The position numbers and the translations under genes are program-made. DNA of 64,000 nt, taken from Oxyruncus cristatus (Eukaryota > Chordata > Aves > Passeriformes > Cotingidae). Under the pieces are notes generated by a model. The model was given only the letters and a program-made list of their open reading frames with translations. It searched no databases and was not told the DNA's origin. The stretch lies in contig VXAY01002463.1 in the NCBI GenBank assembly GCA_013399855.1, forward strand, positions 278,667-342,666. Direction: 5' to 3'. Shown in pieces: positions 22,550-34,800 of this stretch; position 1 is the first letter of the stretch; the number at the start of each line of letters is the position of its first letter.

Positions 22550-23214
22550 AGTAAGAGCTTTATTGTTGCTCCTGATTTTGAATTGCCTCTCCTCTCCTCT
22601 GCAGCCCTGCAGTCTCTGCTGTGTGTCTCTTGTGGGGCTTTTTCCCTCTTTTTGCAGGAGATTGACACAAAGTAGTAGACACAATGCCTTGAGAATAATG
22701 TGACGGTCTAATACAACATATTTGTTAGCTAGGAATTGCCCAGAGACCAACCTTGGACTTTTTAGGGTAAAGGTAGACAGACTTTCAGGTGAAGATCATG
22801 TCTCTAATTATGTTTATTCCATAAAAATAAACAGTAAAAACAATTATCTAAAACAGTTGTAGGCATAAACCCAACATAATTCAAAAATGGGAACAAAAAA
22901 CTGTATTTAAAACCCCTTAACCTGCAGCTAATCAAGCTTAACACCACAAAGTCATTGAAGGGGAAATTCAGGTGGTCTTGTCCTCTGCAGAAAATCAAAA
23001 TTATCTCTCCTTTTTCAACAAAGAAAATGTCACATGATATTAACAAATTACCTGCCTTTTCACCTGTCTCACTACTCCTGCAACCTTCTTTTCTGCTGTA
23101 AAAGACTGTGGACTGGATTTCTTTAAGAATGACCAATAGAAAAAAGAAAGCTTTTGCTTGAAAGATAAACTCAGATCCAGAATGTCAGCAACAGTGTTTT
23201 GTGACAGACCTGTG

Positions 23215-23216
<2 letters not shown>

Positions 23217-23245
<29 letters not shown>
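23217..23245. repeat. A(29) homopolymer
   Basis: Twenty-nine consecutive A, with another A run at about 23270-23281. It could be the tail of a retroposed transcript lying upstream on the plus strand, but I recognise no gene copy there. Confidence 0.95.
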
Positions 23246-23248
<3 letters not shown>

Positions 23249-25466
23249 ACAGGGGCCAGGTCAATATATTAAAAAAAAAAAGGTTCCAATGACATGGGAA
23301 GATGGACATGTACATGAGCTTTAGAAAGCCCATAGTTAGAGCAAAACAGCATGGTTAAAAAATTCAAAGTACAGTTAAAAACAGAGGAAAGTTAGGCAAA
23401 CAGAAGTGATCCTTCAAGTGGTTAAATACGCTTCTCCTGCCCCTTTCAGAACTCACTGCTGTACAAGTTTGATGGCATTCTCAGGAAGAGGGAAGGCGGC
23501 TGCATAATGACCACCAAACCTCTGGCCATTAAAGTTTTAAGAAGAGCAGAATCAGACACAAAATTCTTGGCCAGAAAGATATAGTTTGGTCTGGGCAAAT
23601 AATACCTGTGCTCCAAGCAGATACGATTAATATTAAATATTCTAATATTTTACTGAGAGTGCATTTTCTTTTATTTCAGATCTCCAGATTTTCTATTACC
23701 CAACCAGTAACCCAGCCCAAAATATAAGCTGTTTTCCTATGTTCTCAGTCTAAGAAGGATGAGAAGATTGTGGGACTTCTTAGTTTTTTTAAAATAAGAT
23801 TTGCACACTATATTTGAAACTCCTAAGAGGTCCAGGTTCACTGCTGATTTTGGATTATCTAATGTGAAAAGAACACAGTCATTTAACGAATGCTCACAAC
23901 TGGTTTGATGAAAAGTTTTGATTCAAGCAGCTGGGAAATTCTGAGAAATAAGAAGAGATCAAGACAAGGGAGATGAGATAAAAAAACACTTTGTAGAAAC
24001 CACTACTTTTTTGGTCATTAGGATTTTTGAAAAATCATATAAAAATTAGAATTAAAATCCCAAATCTTGAAAAATGAAGTTGTCAAGAAAGTAGTGTGTA
24101 GCAGCCATTCAAATGTTTAATTTTGTGGACCTTTTCTTCTCTGTTTCTGGGAGAATTTGTCTTATTAGCTTTAGCAAACATTTTAAAAGACAATTGACAA
24201 AAGGCAGTTTATAGACTATAAGTCATAATTTTCTCAAATTAGAAATGCTGACAAAGTCCAAAACTTTATAGGTTGTGGTTTACAATATGCCTGGCTTTAG
24301 GAGGTAGTAACTGCCTAAGTTCTGTAATGTTTCTCTCATTTTCTCACCATCTTCTGACATAGAGCATGATGATTATTGCTGTGATCCAGTGAGACAGATT
24401 TGTGCCTTTCGTTAATGTCAGGCTCTTTAATTTGCAACCTACTCCAGGTTCTTCTTCTGCTGAAGGCCACTCTATCTATATTTAAATTGCTTATAAGGAA
24501 TGTCACATGAATCAGTACAAATTTTGACCCGAAAAAATTTTCATTTTCAGAGCCTGCTTTGTTTTCCTCTGTCCAATTGAAAAAAATGTGGAAAGGGAGA
24601 ATCCACTGTTCTTTCCTATGCTGATTGTCAGAAGATTCAAAAAGTAAAGCAAAAGCTATCATTACCCTGAGTTACTAAAACTTTGATAATGAGAGAGCTG
24701 CTGATATATGGTAAGTACTGGCTGGATATATTTAAAAAGCAAGAAAGCCAAACAAACAAAAAGTAAGTCAGTGAAAATACGGCCACCTAAAATCCTCACA
24801 TCTTTCTGCATTAAATGTTTAACATCATGTAAGGGATGAATCACTGAAATATGTTAGAGCACTTGTTAGTTGCAGGGCATCATTGTTGACAAGCAAATTG
24901 TGTGTGATCTGAGCCTTTGTGGTTAAAGTCAGCATGCTCTCTTCATTCTCAGAGGGAAAAGGAAGTAGGACAGAGAATTCCTGATGTGCCTGGAATAGAA
25001 ACAAAAGTGTGGATAAACTGAAAGAATTACTTGAGATGTACAAGGATGTACATTCATTACTTTATTGCAACATGTCTTGAAGTCATTAGTTTTAGGACAG
25101 ATGTTATTACTAATTTAGGCAAATAGATTTCTTTTTGTTGACTTATTTTCTCTTTGTAGGTTTAATCATCTGATGCTTTGGGGCTTAAGCTGGCAAGTGA
25201 TTCTTGATCCTATTATCTCTTTGTCTATATTCTGTAGGTAGACAAACTCTAGAAGAGAACTCTGTTTTGTTGTAGGACAGTTTACCCCAAATTTAATTCA
25301 AGAGAATTTGAGAAAGAAAAAGAATTTTGATTACATATAAGGACTTATACTGATATGTCTTAATTTGCATAAGTTAGTTCTAAAAGAACAGAAAGCTGTA
25401 GGTGGTGGTTCAACTTGCTGACAAGTGCCCAATGCAGTGAAATCTCAGCTTGAAGTCCATAGGCAT

Positions 25467-26629
25467 TGTCATGGTTTAGCCCATCCCCCTAGTATTGGAG
25501 TAGAACATGGTTAACTCCAGGGGAAATTCCAGCCAAATAGCCAATCAAAGACTTTTGTGACATCTCTTCGAATATTTAACAAACTGGAAAAGAAACGTGT
25601 TGCGCAGAAGAAATTAAGGAGTTAACGTGGTAGCACGCCCCGGTCTGGCTGGGCCTGGGCGTGCAGCCCTCTCAGGGCCTAGCCTGACCTGGGGAGGGCA
25701 GGGATGGCTTGAAGCCAAAACTAAATCACCTTGAAGCTGCATGCAACAAACTGTAGAAGAATTACATTACACAAAATGATAAAGAAGCTGGTGAACTCTC
25801 TACTGAGGGGCCGAGCCCCTCATAACCTCAGGCCTTATTCCGGGGGTTGAGCCTAACACTAAGCTCCCAATACTGGGAGGCCTGGTGCGATTTTGTACCG
25901 GGTGTGACAGCAAGATGACCCCTTTCACTGAAAATGGAGGAGTGGTGGTGAATTAGAGTAACCGACCGCGGCCAAGAGCCAAGATTGGGCGTTTGGCCAA
26001 AAGCAGAAAGTGAGAAGAATTCTAGAAAGCGAGAGAAGAAACTACTCGGAGCAGCAGAACATAGCACTGGAGAACGTTCTTGGGTATGGACTGAGACAAA
26101 AAAAACCCAAAACCCCTGTGACCTGGAGAGGGGCAGTGACTATTAGGAAACCCCCCAAAACTCCTCGTGGAAGGAACCTCCACAGAGCCCTACACTCCGT
26201 GGTGACAACATGGTGATACGAGTGTTTCCCTCGAAGCCCATGGTAAACCCTCGATAGCCGTAGACAAGCAGCTGGAAATGGGAGGCAGACTCCCCTGCAT
26301 TCCAATGCAGAAAGAGAGAGAGATTTTCGAGCTGCAGTGATTTGGATCTGTTACCTTAAAGACTTTTTCTTCTCCTTCTTCCTCTAGACTGTTTTTGAAG
26401 AAAAGAAGGAGGGGTGGTATTTGTAAATATATGTTTGTTATTATAAGAAAACTAGTTAGAGTTGTTGTGTATATAAATATTCACTTAGTTCTTATCATGT
26501 AGCAATAAATTTTAATATTAATCCCCATGTCAAGAAATCTGTTTTGTCTATGCGAACTTTTCTTACCTAGTAGTAAAATTTATGGGTTGATAAAAACGGT
26601 GCAGAAATCACAGGGCTAAACCACTGACA
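25467..26629 (+). mobile_element. Solo LTR, about 1.16 kb, with inverted termini and target duplication
   Basis: The element starts TGTCATGGTTTAGCCC and ends GGGCTAAACCACTGACA, near-perfect inverse termini with the canonical TG and CA ends. It is flanked by a 4-base direct repeat GCAT (25463-25466 and 26630-26633), as left by retroviral integration. Inside are a CCAAT box at 25541-25545, a TATA-like TATATAAAT at 26470-26478, and AATAAA at 26504-26509, all on the plus strand. TATA and AATAAA are only about 27 bases apart, so one of them may not be the working signal. There is no internal retroviral sequence, so this is a solo LTR left by recombination between two LTRs. A 4-bp duplication is usual for class I (gammaretrovirus-like) elements, whereas ERVL-type elements usually leave 5 bp; the class therefore stays open. 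A relative of the same family begins at 63460. Confidence 0.82.
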
Positions 26630-26633
26630 GCAT

Positions 26634-29600
26634 TGTCTCCCAAAAAATAATAAAAACTAAAATAAATTAAGGTCTTTGTCCTGGGACATGTAACTTTTGT
26701 TCCGTTACCTATGGGAAATGTAATGGCTCTTTGCCATCTCTGTAGCATTCCCTCATGTTTGCAAAGAGGCAACTCTATGATCACATTGGAAATCAAGTCA
26801 GAACAGAAGAGAGAAAAACAGCACATCAGGGATTAGTGTGGGATCTTTGGGACAAAGAGATTCCCAAAGAGAAGTGTTAACCTGTGAAGCACATTTTAGG
26901 TTAGTGCTTGGGTAGTGGCTCTTGAATTCTCTGCACTGAAAAAACAGAAGCTCTCGTGGCTTTAAAACCATGCAAATAGTATAAATATACCTCAGATTGT
27001 AGGGACTTATTTGCTGTCAGCTGCATACAGCACTATCCAGTCAGAGGTAATATGTTATTCTTAATTAATTAACTAATTAAAGGGATGATAAAAATTATAC
27101 TTAATTCTGAAAATGTTTAAAACACTTAGAAGTAGTAGGTTTCACTGCCAGGCACTGTAGTTTAGGAAATCTGCCTTTCTTTCTCTCATCCATATACTTG
27201 GCAAGGACTATTTGTACCAAGACTGATCATACATTTTCTGTTGCAACTATGTTTATACAGATTTCTTTTTTTTTGTTAAAAAAGAAAAGTTTGATTTAAG
27301 TTTTGCAACAAATCTCTGAAAGAACAGTGGGTGCTCTTAGAAAATTTGCATGTTATGTTAAGTTCCTTTGGAAAAGAAAAATGTGAAAAAAATTCAACTT
27401 GCTCTTTATGGCACAGAGAGAATTCTGTGGGTGCCTTTTGTATAGTCACTCATTCTGTCACTATCATTCTTCAGTGATTTTGTCTTTCACACACTAATAG
27501 AGAAAAAGAAATACAGTTTAAAGATAGGAAAATGTGAATGCAAAACTGTTACACTGGCAGGATGTCTCAAGGTAAGTGCATTGGCAGAAACCGCATTTAA
27601 CTTCCTTTAAATTGACTAGATTTCAAGTTGAAAGTTTCCCATTAGTGCTTGAAATTAATGTGTCATTCAGTTTTCAAATGACAAAATACCATATAGCTAA
27701 GAAAAAAAAGATGCAAGAGGGAAGCAGTTATAGCAAGAAGAATAAAAGCCACCACTCCACAACGACACTGAGACAGTGAATCAGGCTGCCAGCTGTCAGG
27801 CTGTGTAACCTCTGTTTCATGAGACTCAAGAAGAGAGATGGGTCTTCAATTTGACATTTATGTCAAGTGTGAATGAAGGCAAGTCCAAAGCAACACACAC
27901 CATTGTGCATTCATATTGGAAATATATCTCCTGTTAGGGTGTTTCTGGAGGTCATTGCATCTGAATTAATACTGAGGGAAATGAGTCCTTCAGTGAAGAG
28001 CAGAATTTGTGAGAAAACATATGCTATAATCAATATTGTGTTCTGGTAAGAACTATCCAGTGACAACCCTTATGCCTTGAGTACGCAAAAGTGAAGCATA
28101 TCTGGCTCTCACCTCTTCTTTTCTCGTTGTTTATTGAGATTTTAACCTAGAGAAATGACCTAGAGCTATTATTTAAGGCAGTGAGGTTTAATTACTTTTT
28201 TTATACCAGTTGAAAACTACATTCTTACCTTCAATTTTTTTTTATTCTAGCAACAAACACATCAAAAATATGCAAAATAGTCCTCAAGAGAGTATTTAAG
28301 AACTAAAGAAGGGAAAAAAGAAACACATACACAAAAAACTTCTTATATTATATTAGGATTGGACAAGCGGCTCAAGTTATTAATAAAAATGACAATATGG
28401 TCTTGTATATACTAGAATATCTTTTTTTCTTATACAGAGATAGCAAAGTATTGCAAACTCTCACTTAGTATGTATTTTCTTGAGCAAAAGTAGGTAGCTA
28501 ATATGAGGGATGTAAGTCAAAAGTCCAATTCTCTGCTTACTTTTTTGGTGGAAACCAGAGGTATCTTCCCCTAAATCAGTGAAATTTCACCATTTAAAAC
28601 CAGGGAGAGAAATTACAAAAATCCCAAGAAGATATATCATGCAGTATGTTAAATTGTGTCCTCTCTAATACTAAATAGGATGTGACCCACAGGAGTTTGC
28701 AAAACTAGTGGTAGCAGCAACACATTCGAAAGAAAATAACAGTCTTGTGTTTCTTCCTGTCCAATTTTCTGTGCTTGTAAATCTTTTAGTCCAACCAGAA
28801 TGATTTCTGCGAGAAACCCTTCTTCTAAAATGTTTACATTTTAAAATATTATCTAAACAGTGCTGGCAGTCCAACAAAATTCACACTGATAAGATCTTAC
28901 TTGATAAGGAACTGTCAAATATTATCTCATAAAGAGCCCTCCACCTTTTTTGCCCAAAGCTTGTCCACACTCACAAGGGGAAAATTAAAAAGCAATAAAT
29001 ATAACAACACATAACACTACTTGGATTGTTCTCATCATGTGTCACCTCTTAAATCACAAAACGTTCCTCAAAGAAAGTTTCATATCCTTACCTCCAAACA
29101 AGGAAGCAAAACTGAGGTCAGGAAGCAAGATGAAATGTCAGGTGTACTTCAAAGCAGCAGCAAGACAGAAATGAGCCCCTTGAGAAAAAACATTACTGCC
29201 GCAGCTTTCATTTATGACCGGAATTCATATTTGTACATCCCAAATCCAGACCAATGTCTCATCCAGAGCAATAAAAAGCCATTTGCAGTGAAGCAATGCT
29301 AAACTACCGACCTCACTTTACAGGTTCTTGTATGGTGGGAAAGCTGACCATACAGCAGGAACATAGAAAGGCACACTGGAGATGATGGGAGAAGAAAAGA
29401 CTAATTTATGAGCAGAGATGTGTTGTGGTAGAAAACTGAGAGGAATCTGAGAAAAAAAAAAAAGGAAGGAAAAAAAAAAGAGTGTATTGAGTTCTACAGT
29501 CTTCAATTATCTTTTCACCCATTAATGATCTCACATGACATGAACTGTGCCCCCAGTCCTGGATATAGATGGTGATACTGGTAGGAGGAAGTGGGCAGTT

Positions 29601-29679
29601 GCTGCTTCTGCCAGGCTGAAGTGGGCAGTAAGGCCTTGTATTAGACACCAGATGAATTATTTTTGGGTCAGAACCACCT
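26634..29679. other. Unique AT-rich sequence
   Basis: No gene or named mobile element recognised. It includes a TAAT-rich palindromic tract near 27061-27080 and A-rich tracts near 29450-29480. The longest frame is about 93 codons (29021-29302, plus) and has no recognisable domain. Confidence 0.55.
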
Positions 29680-30110
29680 TGTGAGGGTATGTGTGTGTGG
29701 AAAGAAGGGGGAGGAAAGGCCTAAGCCTAGGCCTGCAGTCAAGATGGCTGAGAGCACATGGCAGGGAAAACCACGTGGCTGGGCTGTCCATAAGGTCCAC
29801 CTGATGGCCCAGCCACACCACACCACACCCCCTGGAGCCTCTAAGTGGCTGTGACACCCCTCACTTTGGCTGTGGGAACAGTGAGTGGCAGCGAGCCAAG
29901 GGTCCCACCTAGAGGGATGGCCACAATAGCAAGAGTCTATAAACAGACACGCACTTGATCTCCATTTTGCCTTGGCCTCTGCCCTGCTAACCTGTCGACA
30001 TGTGACCTCCAGAGTGGTAAATACGCCTCTCTCCACTCTCTCTTTATTCTTTCTTCTCTTAATCTCTCTTTCTTTACTCCTGTGGGCAACTTAAACACCT
30101 ATTTTCTATA
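29680..30110 (+). mobile_element. Possible LTR of a different family
   Basis: A GC-richer patch in AT-rich surroundings begins TGTGAGGGTATG and has a TATAAA at 29938-29943. About 80 bases downstream comes a degraded polyadenylation-like GGTAAATACGCC, then a long pyrimidine-rich run (CTCTCTCCACTCTCTCTTTA). That order and spacing suit an LTR. I found no clean right-hand CA end or target duplication, and I cannot name a family. It could also be an unrelated TATA promoter-like region. Confidence 0.35.
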
Positions 30111-30170
30111 TTTCAATTAAGTTATGAGTATTTCACTTAAACTGAATGGAGTTTGTGTTTACTGGGTATA

Positions 30171-33100
30171 ACAAAGGTTCCCTTACTATAGCAATCTGTT
30201 GTAATGCTTTTGTGAAGTTGTATGTTATTTCTGTAAACCCTTTTTTGCAAAACCACCTATTTTCTCACCAAATTAAAAGAAATCTCTTAGAGAAAAATGT
30301 GTAGTTTTTCTCCGGATATGAACACAAGGTATCAAAGAATAAAGACTTTGCAAGGGTTCATGTGGGTGAAGTCTCTTGAAGTCTAAAAGTACAGTGTACA
30401 ACTGGGAAAAATGTGGAGTTTCTGGACCAGACTGTAACACCTTGGCACCGGGATGTTGAATCCATCCATCTGGATGTTTGCCTAACAGCTGGGAAAAGCA
30501 CCCAGTTTGCTAAGGGTCACCCAAGTCTCCCTGATGTCGGCAGAAGGTTTGATTTGCATGACACTGGCAAAAAGACAGATGAGATTTATTGTCATGATTT
30601 AGGCTTAGATCAAGTGTAGTGCTGCCCTTCATGCACCCCCAAACATCATCTGTCACAGGATTTGAGTACTGCACTGACCATGTTCTCACTTCTTTATCCT
30701 CTTTTTCACTGTCCTTGCACCTCCCTATCTTGAATTACTTTTCCTACTCACCATGTTTCTTACAACTGTATTTATCAGATACCTTTAGCTAGATAATCAC
30801 AGCCTAATGATGTTATTGATATGTTAACCAGGGGTCCGAGGGTTCCCCTTGCAATATTTTTCTCAGGAAAAGCTCCCCAAAGGTCCCCCACAATTATGTG
30901 TGAGATCCTTCTGTTTCTTATGTAACTCTCCCTTAACTACATGTGAACCCAATTTATTCCTCATTGGATTAATCTCTAACTTTTTTTGGCTTCTTTTGTT
31001 ATTTCTGTCACATTCAGAGATTCCTCATGTCATGTCCAATAGCTTTCCATGTCCTTTTCAATGAACTTAACTTAAGGTCTATTACTCAGCAGCCAACTCA
31101 TTTGCCTCTAGTCTTAACAGGTACAAAGACAATGCCCAAAATGCCATATTAAGGGTTGGGTAATGAACATATTTTGTCAGATCTTTTGTCAGCCCAACAT
31201 ATTGGCCCATGGTTTCATCCCTGCCCTCTAATCAAAGTGGATGCCAGTGTGGATGATGCATTCTGGACTTGATTACCAATTCTCTATGCCATTTTCTGCA
31301 TCTGATCCTTGAGCCCCAGCTCTCCTGTTCATCAAGTTAATTATATATCATTTTTGTTAGCTGAGATGTTTTTGAACTTTCATGTATTCATTATTAGAAA
31401 ATTATTGTCACTCTTTTGAAGAAGGTTGCCACATATAGGTAAACTCATAAAAATGAATCTAAATAATTCCTCTGTTTCAGAAATTTTCTCAAGCATGGGA
31501 GTTTCTGTGCAGTAGTGCAAGACCTAATCACTGGAGCATGGTCTCATGTAATATCAGTTAATCCATTTATTACACTTTTTTGTCTATTGTGCTTGTTCTA
31601 AAAACTTAGAATACAGCATCTTTTCAAATATACAATAACAAACCTTGAAAAACACTTAAACTACGGTTGATAAGCATATAGTACAGTATATGGAATCATG
31701 TACAGTGTGTTTCTTTACCAATTCACAGAAATCCTGTTTTTCTGAGTGGTTTTCCAATCACAGTGACCCCAAACTAATGAAATCTCACTTGTATTATTTC
31801 TAATGGATTGCAAGTGTTGCTTTGTGCTATTAGTTGTACGATTGATCCAACAGTCAATGCGGAAAAAAAATCCTCCCATCTTGTCCTTCTGGCCACACAG
31901 CTTAACATATTTTTCGGTTTTCTTTTATCTCTAATTTTAATCTTCTAATTTTAAACATTAGCTTCAGCAATTTGTTGAACTTCTGGTATTATTCAGGACA
32001 GGGGTTTAGGCTTTGTAATGACCTTCATATCTGTCAACAGTCTGAAGGGTAGAGAGAAAAGTAAAGTGCCTTTTAAAGTACTATCTTTGTTAAGTGCAAT
32101 ATTTGTTTTGGATGAGATGTGTCATATATCTCTTGTGCAGCACGGCCTGTCTGATATGTCTTGTCACATTACTTCTTCTATCAGGTGTCACATTATGTAA
32201 GGTCATGCTACTTTTGCTAACAATAAGACACAACTCAAACAGCAGTGAACTGCTTGCCAGAGACTCCTCCTTTACACTCCAGGTTGTCTCTTGCAAGGAA
32301 GAGCAAATCGAGACTAGCAAGAAGAAAAGGAAGTAAATTACCAACTGCTCTAAGGACAACAGTCAATAGATTTTTTTGAAAGGTGATTTAGAGTCTACTT
32401 CTGCATTACCTACATAGCCTAACCTCCCATCAGAAGACAGGGAAAGTCTACACCAACTAAAGGAGGTTATGCCTTTTCTAGTATGCTTACAGTTTTTGGT
32501 TTATTCCTGCCTATTTTCGGGACATCAAGTACCATGTCCCAGACTACTGCACTCTGGAGAGATTATGCATTTCTTTTACCTCTTATTCAGGACTAAATCT
32601 GTTGAAATCAGTAGAACTGTACTGATGAAAGGAGAATGAAGCATGTGTCCTTTCTTCCTACTTGCATTTCAGCTGCATAACTACTTTTCCAGAGGTACAA
32701 ATAATAACAGTACCAAAATTGTTAAGTAGGAAAACTACAAAACAGAAATAAAAACCCCTGCTTCAAGATCTTGAAAGAGAACAGTTATCCTAGGTCATGA
32801 ACATGTAGGAAAGATCTGTTCTTATGTTCATGATCCAGCTAACCATCATGCAGAACTAACAAACATTGACTGCTTATTTGAGTTATAATTATTTCCAGCA
32901 AGACTTTTGATATCTTTCTTGTGCAATTGTCTAGAATTTGAATACTATTTATACTTAGTAGGAAATTTCCAGAATATCTTTTTTGATCTGCAAGTGAAAA
33001 TATTAGAACTAATAATTGCTGGAGTTTTACCAGTCTTGTGTGGAAAGAAAAATGTTCACTGAGTTATCTCAGTTGTTCAGACTGATAATGGTCCCAAGTT

Positions 33101-33179
33101 ATGGTTGGCTAACCACTACTTATTTTGTAGATATTTGCATTTGGGGACAAATAACCCCGGGCACCACTATTAAGGAAGC
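30171..33179. other. Unique AT-rich sequence
   Basis: No gene, RNA or recognised repeat. Frames are short (maximum about 89 codons at 32090-32359, with an overlapping frame on the other strand). Confidence 0.55.
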
Positions 33180-33868
33180 CAGCTGGCTTTAAAGCAACTC
33201 TGTAGAGAAGGAAATCCAGGTCCTGGTGGAGAACAAGTTGATCATAGGCCAGCAATGCATCCTTACCTCAAAACAAGGCCAACAGCTTCCTGAGCTGCAT
33301 AAGGAGTGTTGCCAGCAGGTTGAGGGAGGTGATCCTTCACCTCTACTCAGCACCAAAGAGGTCACATCTGGAGTGCTGTGACCAGTTCAGAGCCATTCAG
33401 TGTGAGAAAGAACCTGAATTATAAGAGCAAGACCACCACTGAGCCACAAAAATGATCAAGACTTTGGACTTTCTTTCATATGGGGAGAGGCTGAGAGAGC
33501 TGGAATTGTTCAGCCTAGAGAAAAGAAAGCACAGGGGGGATCTTATCTATGTGTCTAAGTACCTGATGGGGCAGATCTGAAGAAGAGGGAGTCAGATCCT
33601 TCTCAGTAGTGCCTACTGACACAACAAGAGATGATGGGCACAAATGAAAAAGCAGAAAATGCCACGTGAACACATGGAAGCACTCTTTTTGTTTACTGTG
33701 AGGGTGATCAAGCACTAGAATAGGTCGTCCAGAGAAGTTGTAGAGTCTCTATCCTTCAAGATGTGCTTGGAATTCAGAAAACCTGACTGGACACCCTGCT
33801 TAAGTAAGGAGGTGTGTGGAGTAGAAGATCTCAAGAGGTCCTTTCTAACCTTAAACATTCTTTCTGTG
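33180..33868 (+). mobile_element. CR1 LINE, ORF2 C-terminal half and 3' end
   Basis: Plus-strand order matches CR1: GTGGAGAACAAGTTGATCAT near 33225, GCCAGCAATGCATCC, GAGGTCACATCTGGAGTGC near 33358, GGGGAGAGGCTGAGAGAGCT near 33481, TTCAGCCTAGAGAAAAGAAA, GAGGGTGATCAAGCAC near 33700, GAAGTTGTAGAGTCTC, and AGATCTCAAGAGGTCCTTTC at the 3' end. The terminal octamers have decayed. Frameshifts and stops are scattered through ORF2. It belongs to a subfamily with the L-V-E-N-K-L block (here with I-I-G-Q-Q following), different from the copy at 34243-34800. Confidence 0.88.
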
Positions 33869-34242
33869 AGCTTCGTATGGTGGTCAGCCATTTTATTTAT
33901 TTGATACATTCTTTACAGGGTGTATCAAATCAAACAAGGAATTTTGTTACTGATGTTTCCTCAATGATTTTTAGTGGAAGAAAATAAAGGAGGATAGAGG
34001 AAGCACTTGAGTAAAGAACCAGTGATCACAGATAGACTGATCGCCACCTTCGAAATTCGGCAGAGCTTCCAGACCTTGTCATCTGTCAGTTGTTTAATCA
34101 CAGACAAGTTGCAGCTAAACTTTTTCAGATGTGACAGCCATGTGAGAAGAGAATACATGCCCTTGAGAGATCACGTCATCTGTATCTGCATGAGCACAGT
34201 CAGAACTGTGAATGATTACTGGAGCAGCAGAAACTAGCTGTT
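33869..34242. other. Spacer between two tail-to-tail CR1 copies
   Basis: About 370 bases with no recognised feature. Overlapping frames of 65 and 76 codons on opposite strands around 33961-34237 have no known domain. Confidence 0.5.
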
Positions 34243-34800
34243 GAATCATAGAATCATTTAGGTAGGAAAATATCTTCAAGATCATCAAGTCCAACCATTA
34301 ACCCAGACTGCCGTGTTCACTAATAAATCATATAACCAAGTGGCACATCCAGACATTTTTTTAACTCTTCCAGGGATGGGGGTTTCACTGCTTCCCCAGG
34401 CAGCCTGTTCCAATGCTTGACAACACTTTCAGTGAAGAAATTTTTCTTAATATCAAATCTAAACTTCTCCTGGTGCAACTTGAGACCGTTTCCTCTTCTA
34501 TTATTAGTTACTTGGGAGAAGAGACTGACCCTCACATAACCACAACCTCCTTTCAAGTAGTTTTACCGAGTGATAAGGTCTCCTCTGAGTCTCTTTTTCT
34601 CCAGGTTGAATAACCTCAGCTCCTTCAGCTGCTCCTCCCAAGACTTGTACTTCAGACCCTTTCCCAGCTCTGTTGCTCTTCTCTGGACACGACTCAGCAC
34701 CTCAGTGTCTTTCTTGTAGCGAAGAGTCCAGAACTGGACGCAGGATTCGAGGTGTGACCTCACCAGTGAGTGCTGAGAAAAGGAGGAGGTTCAGTGCCCT
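34243..34800 (-). mobile_element. CR1 LINE, minus strand, ORF2 C-terminus nearly open
   Basis: The minus-strand reading gives the end of CR1 ORF2. From 34763 to 34566 the frame is open with blocks like [20 protein letters not shown] and [14 protein letters not shown] single TAA at 34563-34565 interrupts it, and the same frame continues open to 34320 with L-K-G-G-C, L-F-S-Q-V, G-N-G-L-K-L and R-F-D-I-K-K-N-F-F. The 3' terminus on the plus strand is TCATAGAATCATTTAGG at 34247 onward, the inverse of the CR1 end. It has no start, no endonuclease domain and no reverse-transcriptase core, so it is a dead 5'-truncated copy, but less decayed than most here. Confidence 0.93.

Larger units (their letters stand above)
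18381..25466. other. Unique AT-rich sequence, about 7 kb
   Basis: The largest stretch here without a recognised mobile element. It contains the possible dispersed repeat at 20720-20930, an exon-like segment at 22452-22549 and a 29-base A tract at 23217-23245. Reading frames up to 124 codons occur (for example minus strand 21568-21942), but none shows a recognisable domain or a plausible splice context. Confidence 0.5.

Noticed and set aside
29660..29960. Possible CpG island
   Set aside because: The patch is GC-richer than its surroundings but contains few CpG dinucleotides.
29668..30036. Minus-strand frame of 122 codons in a GC-rich patch
   Set aside because: GC-rich patches have fewer stop codons; frames are open on both strands and the region looks more like an LTR or promoter.
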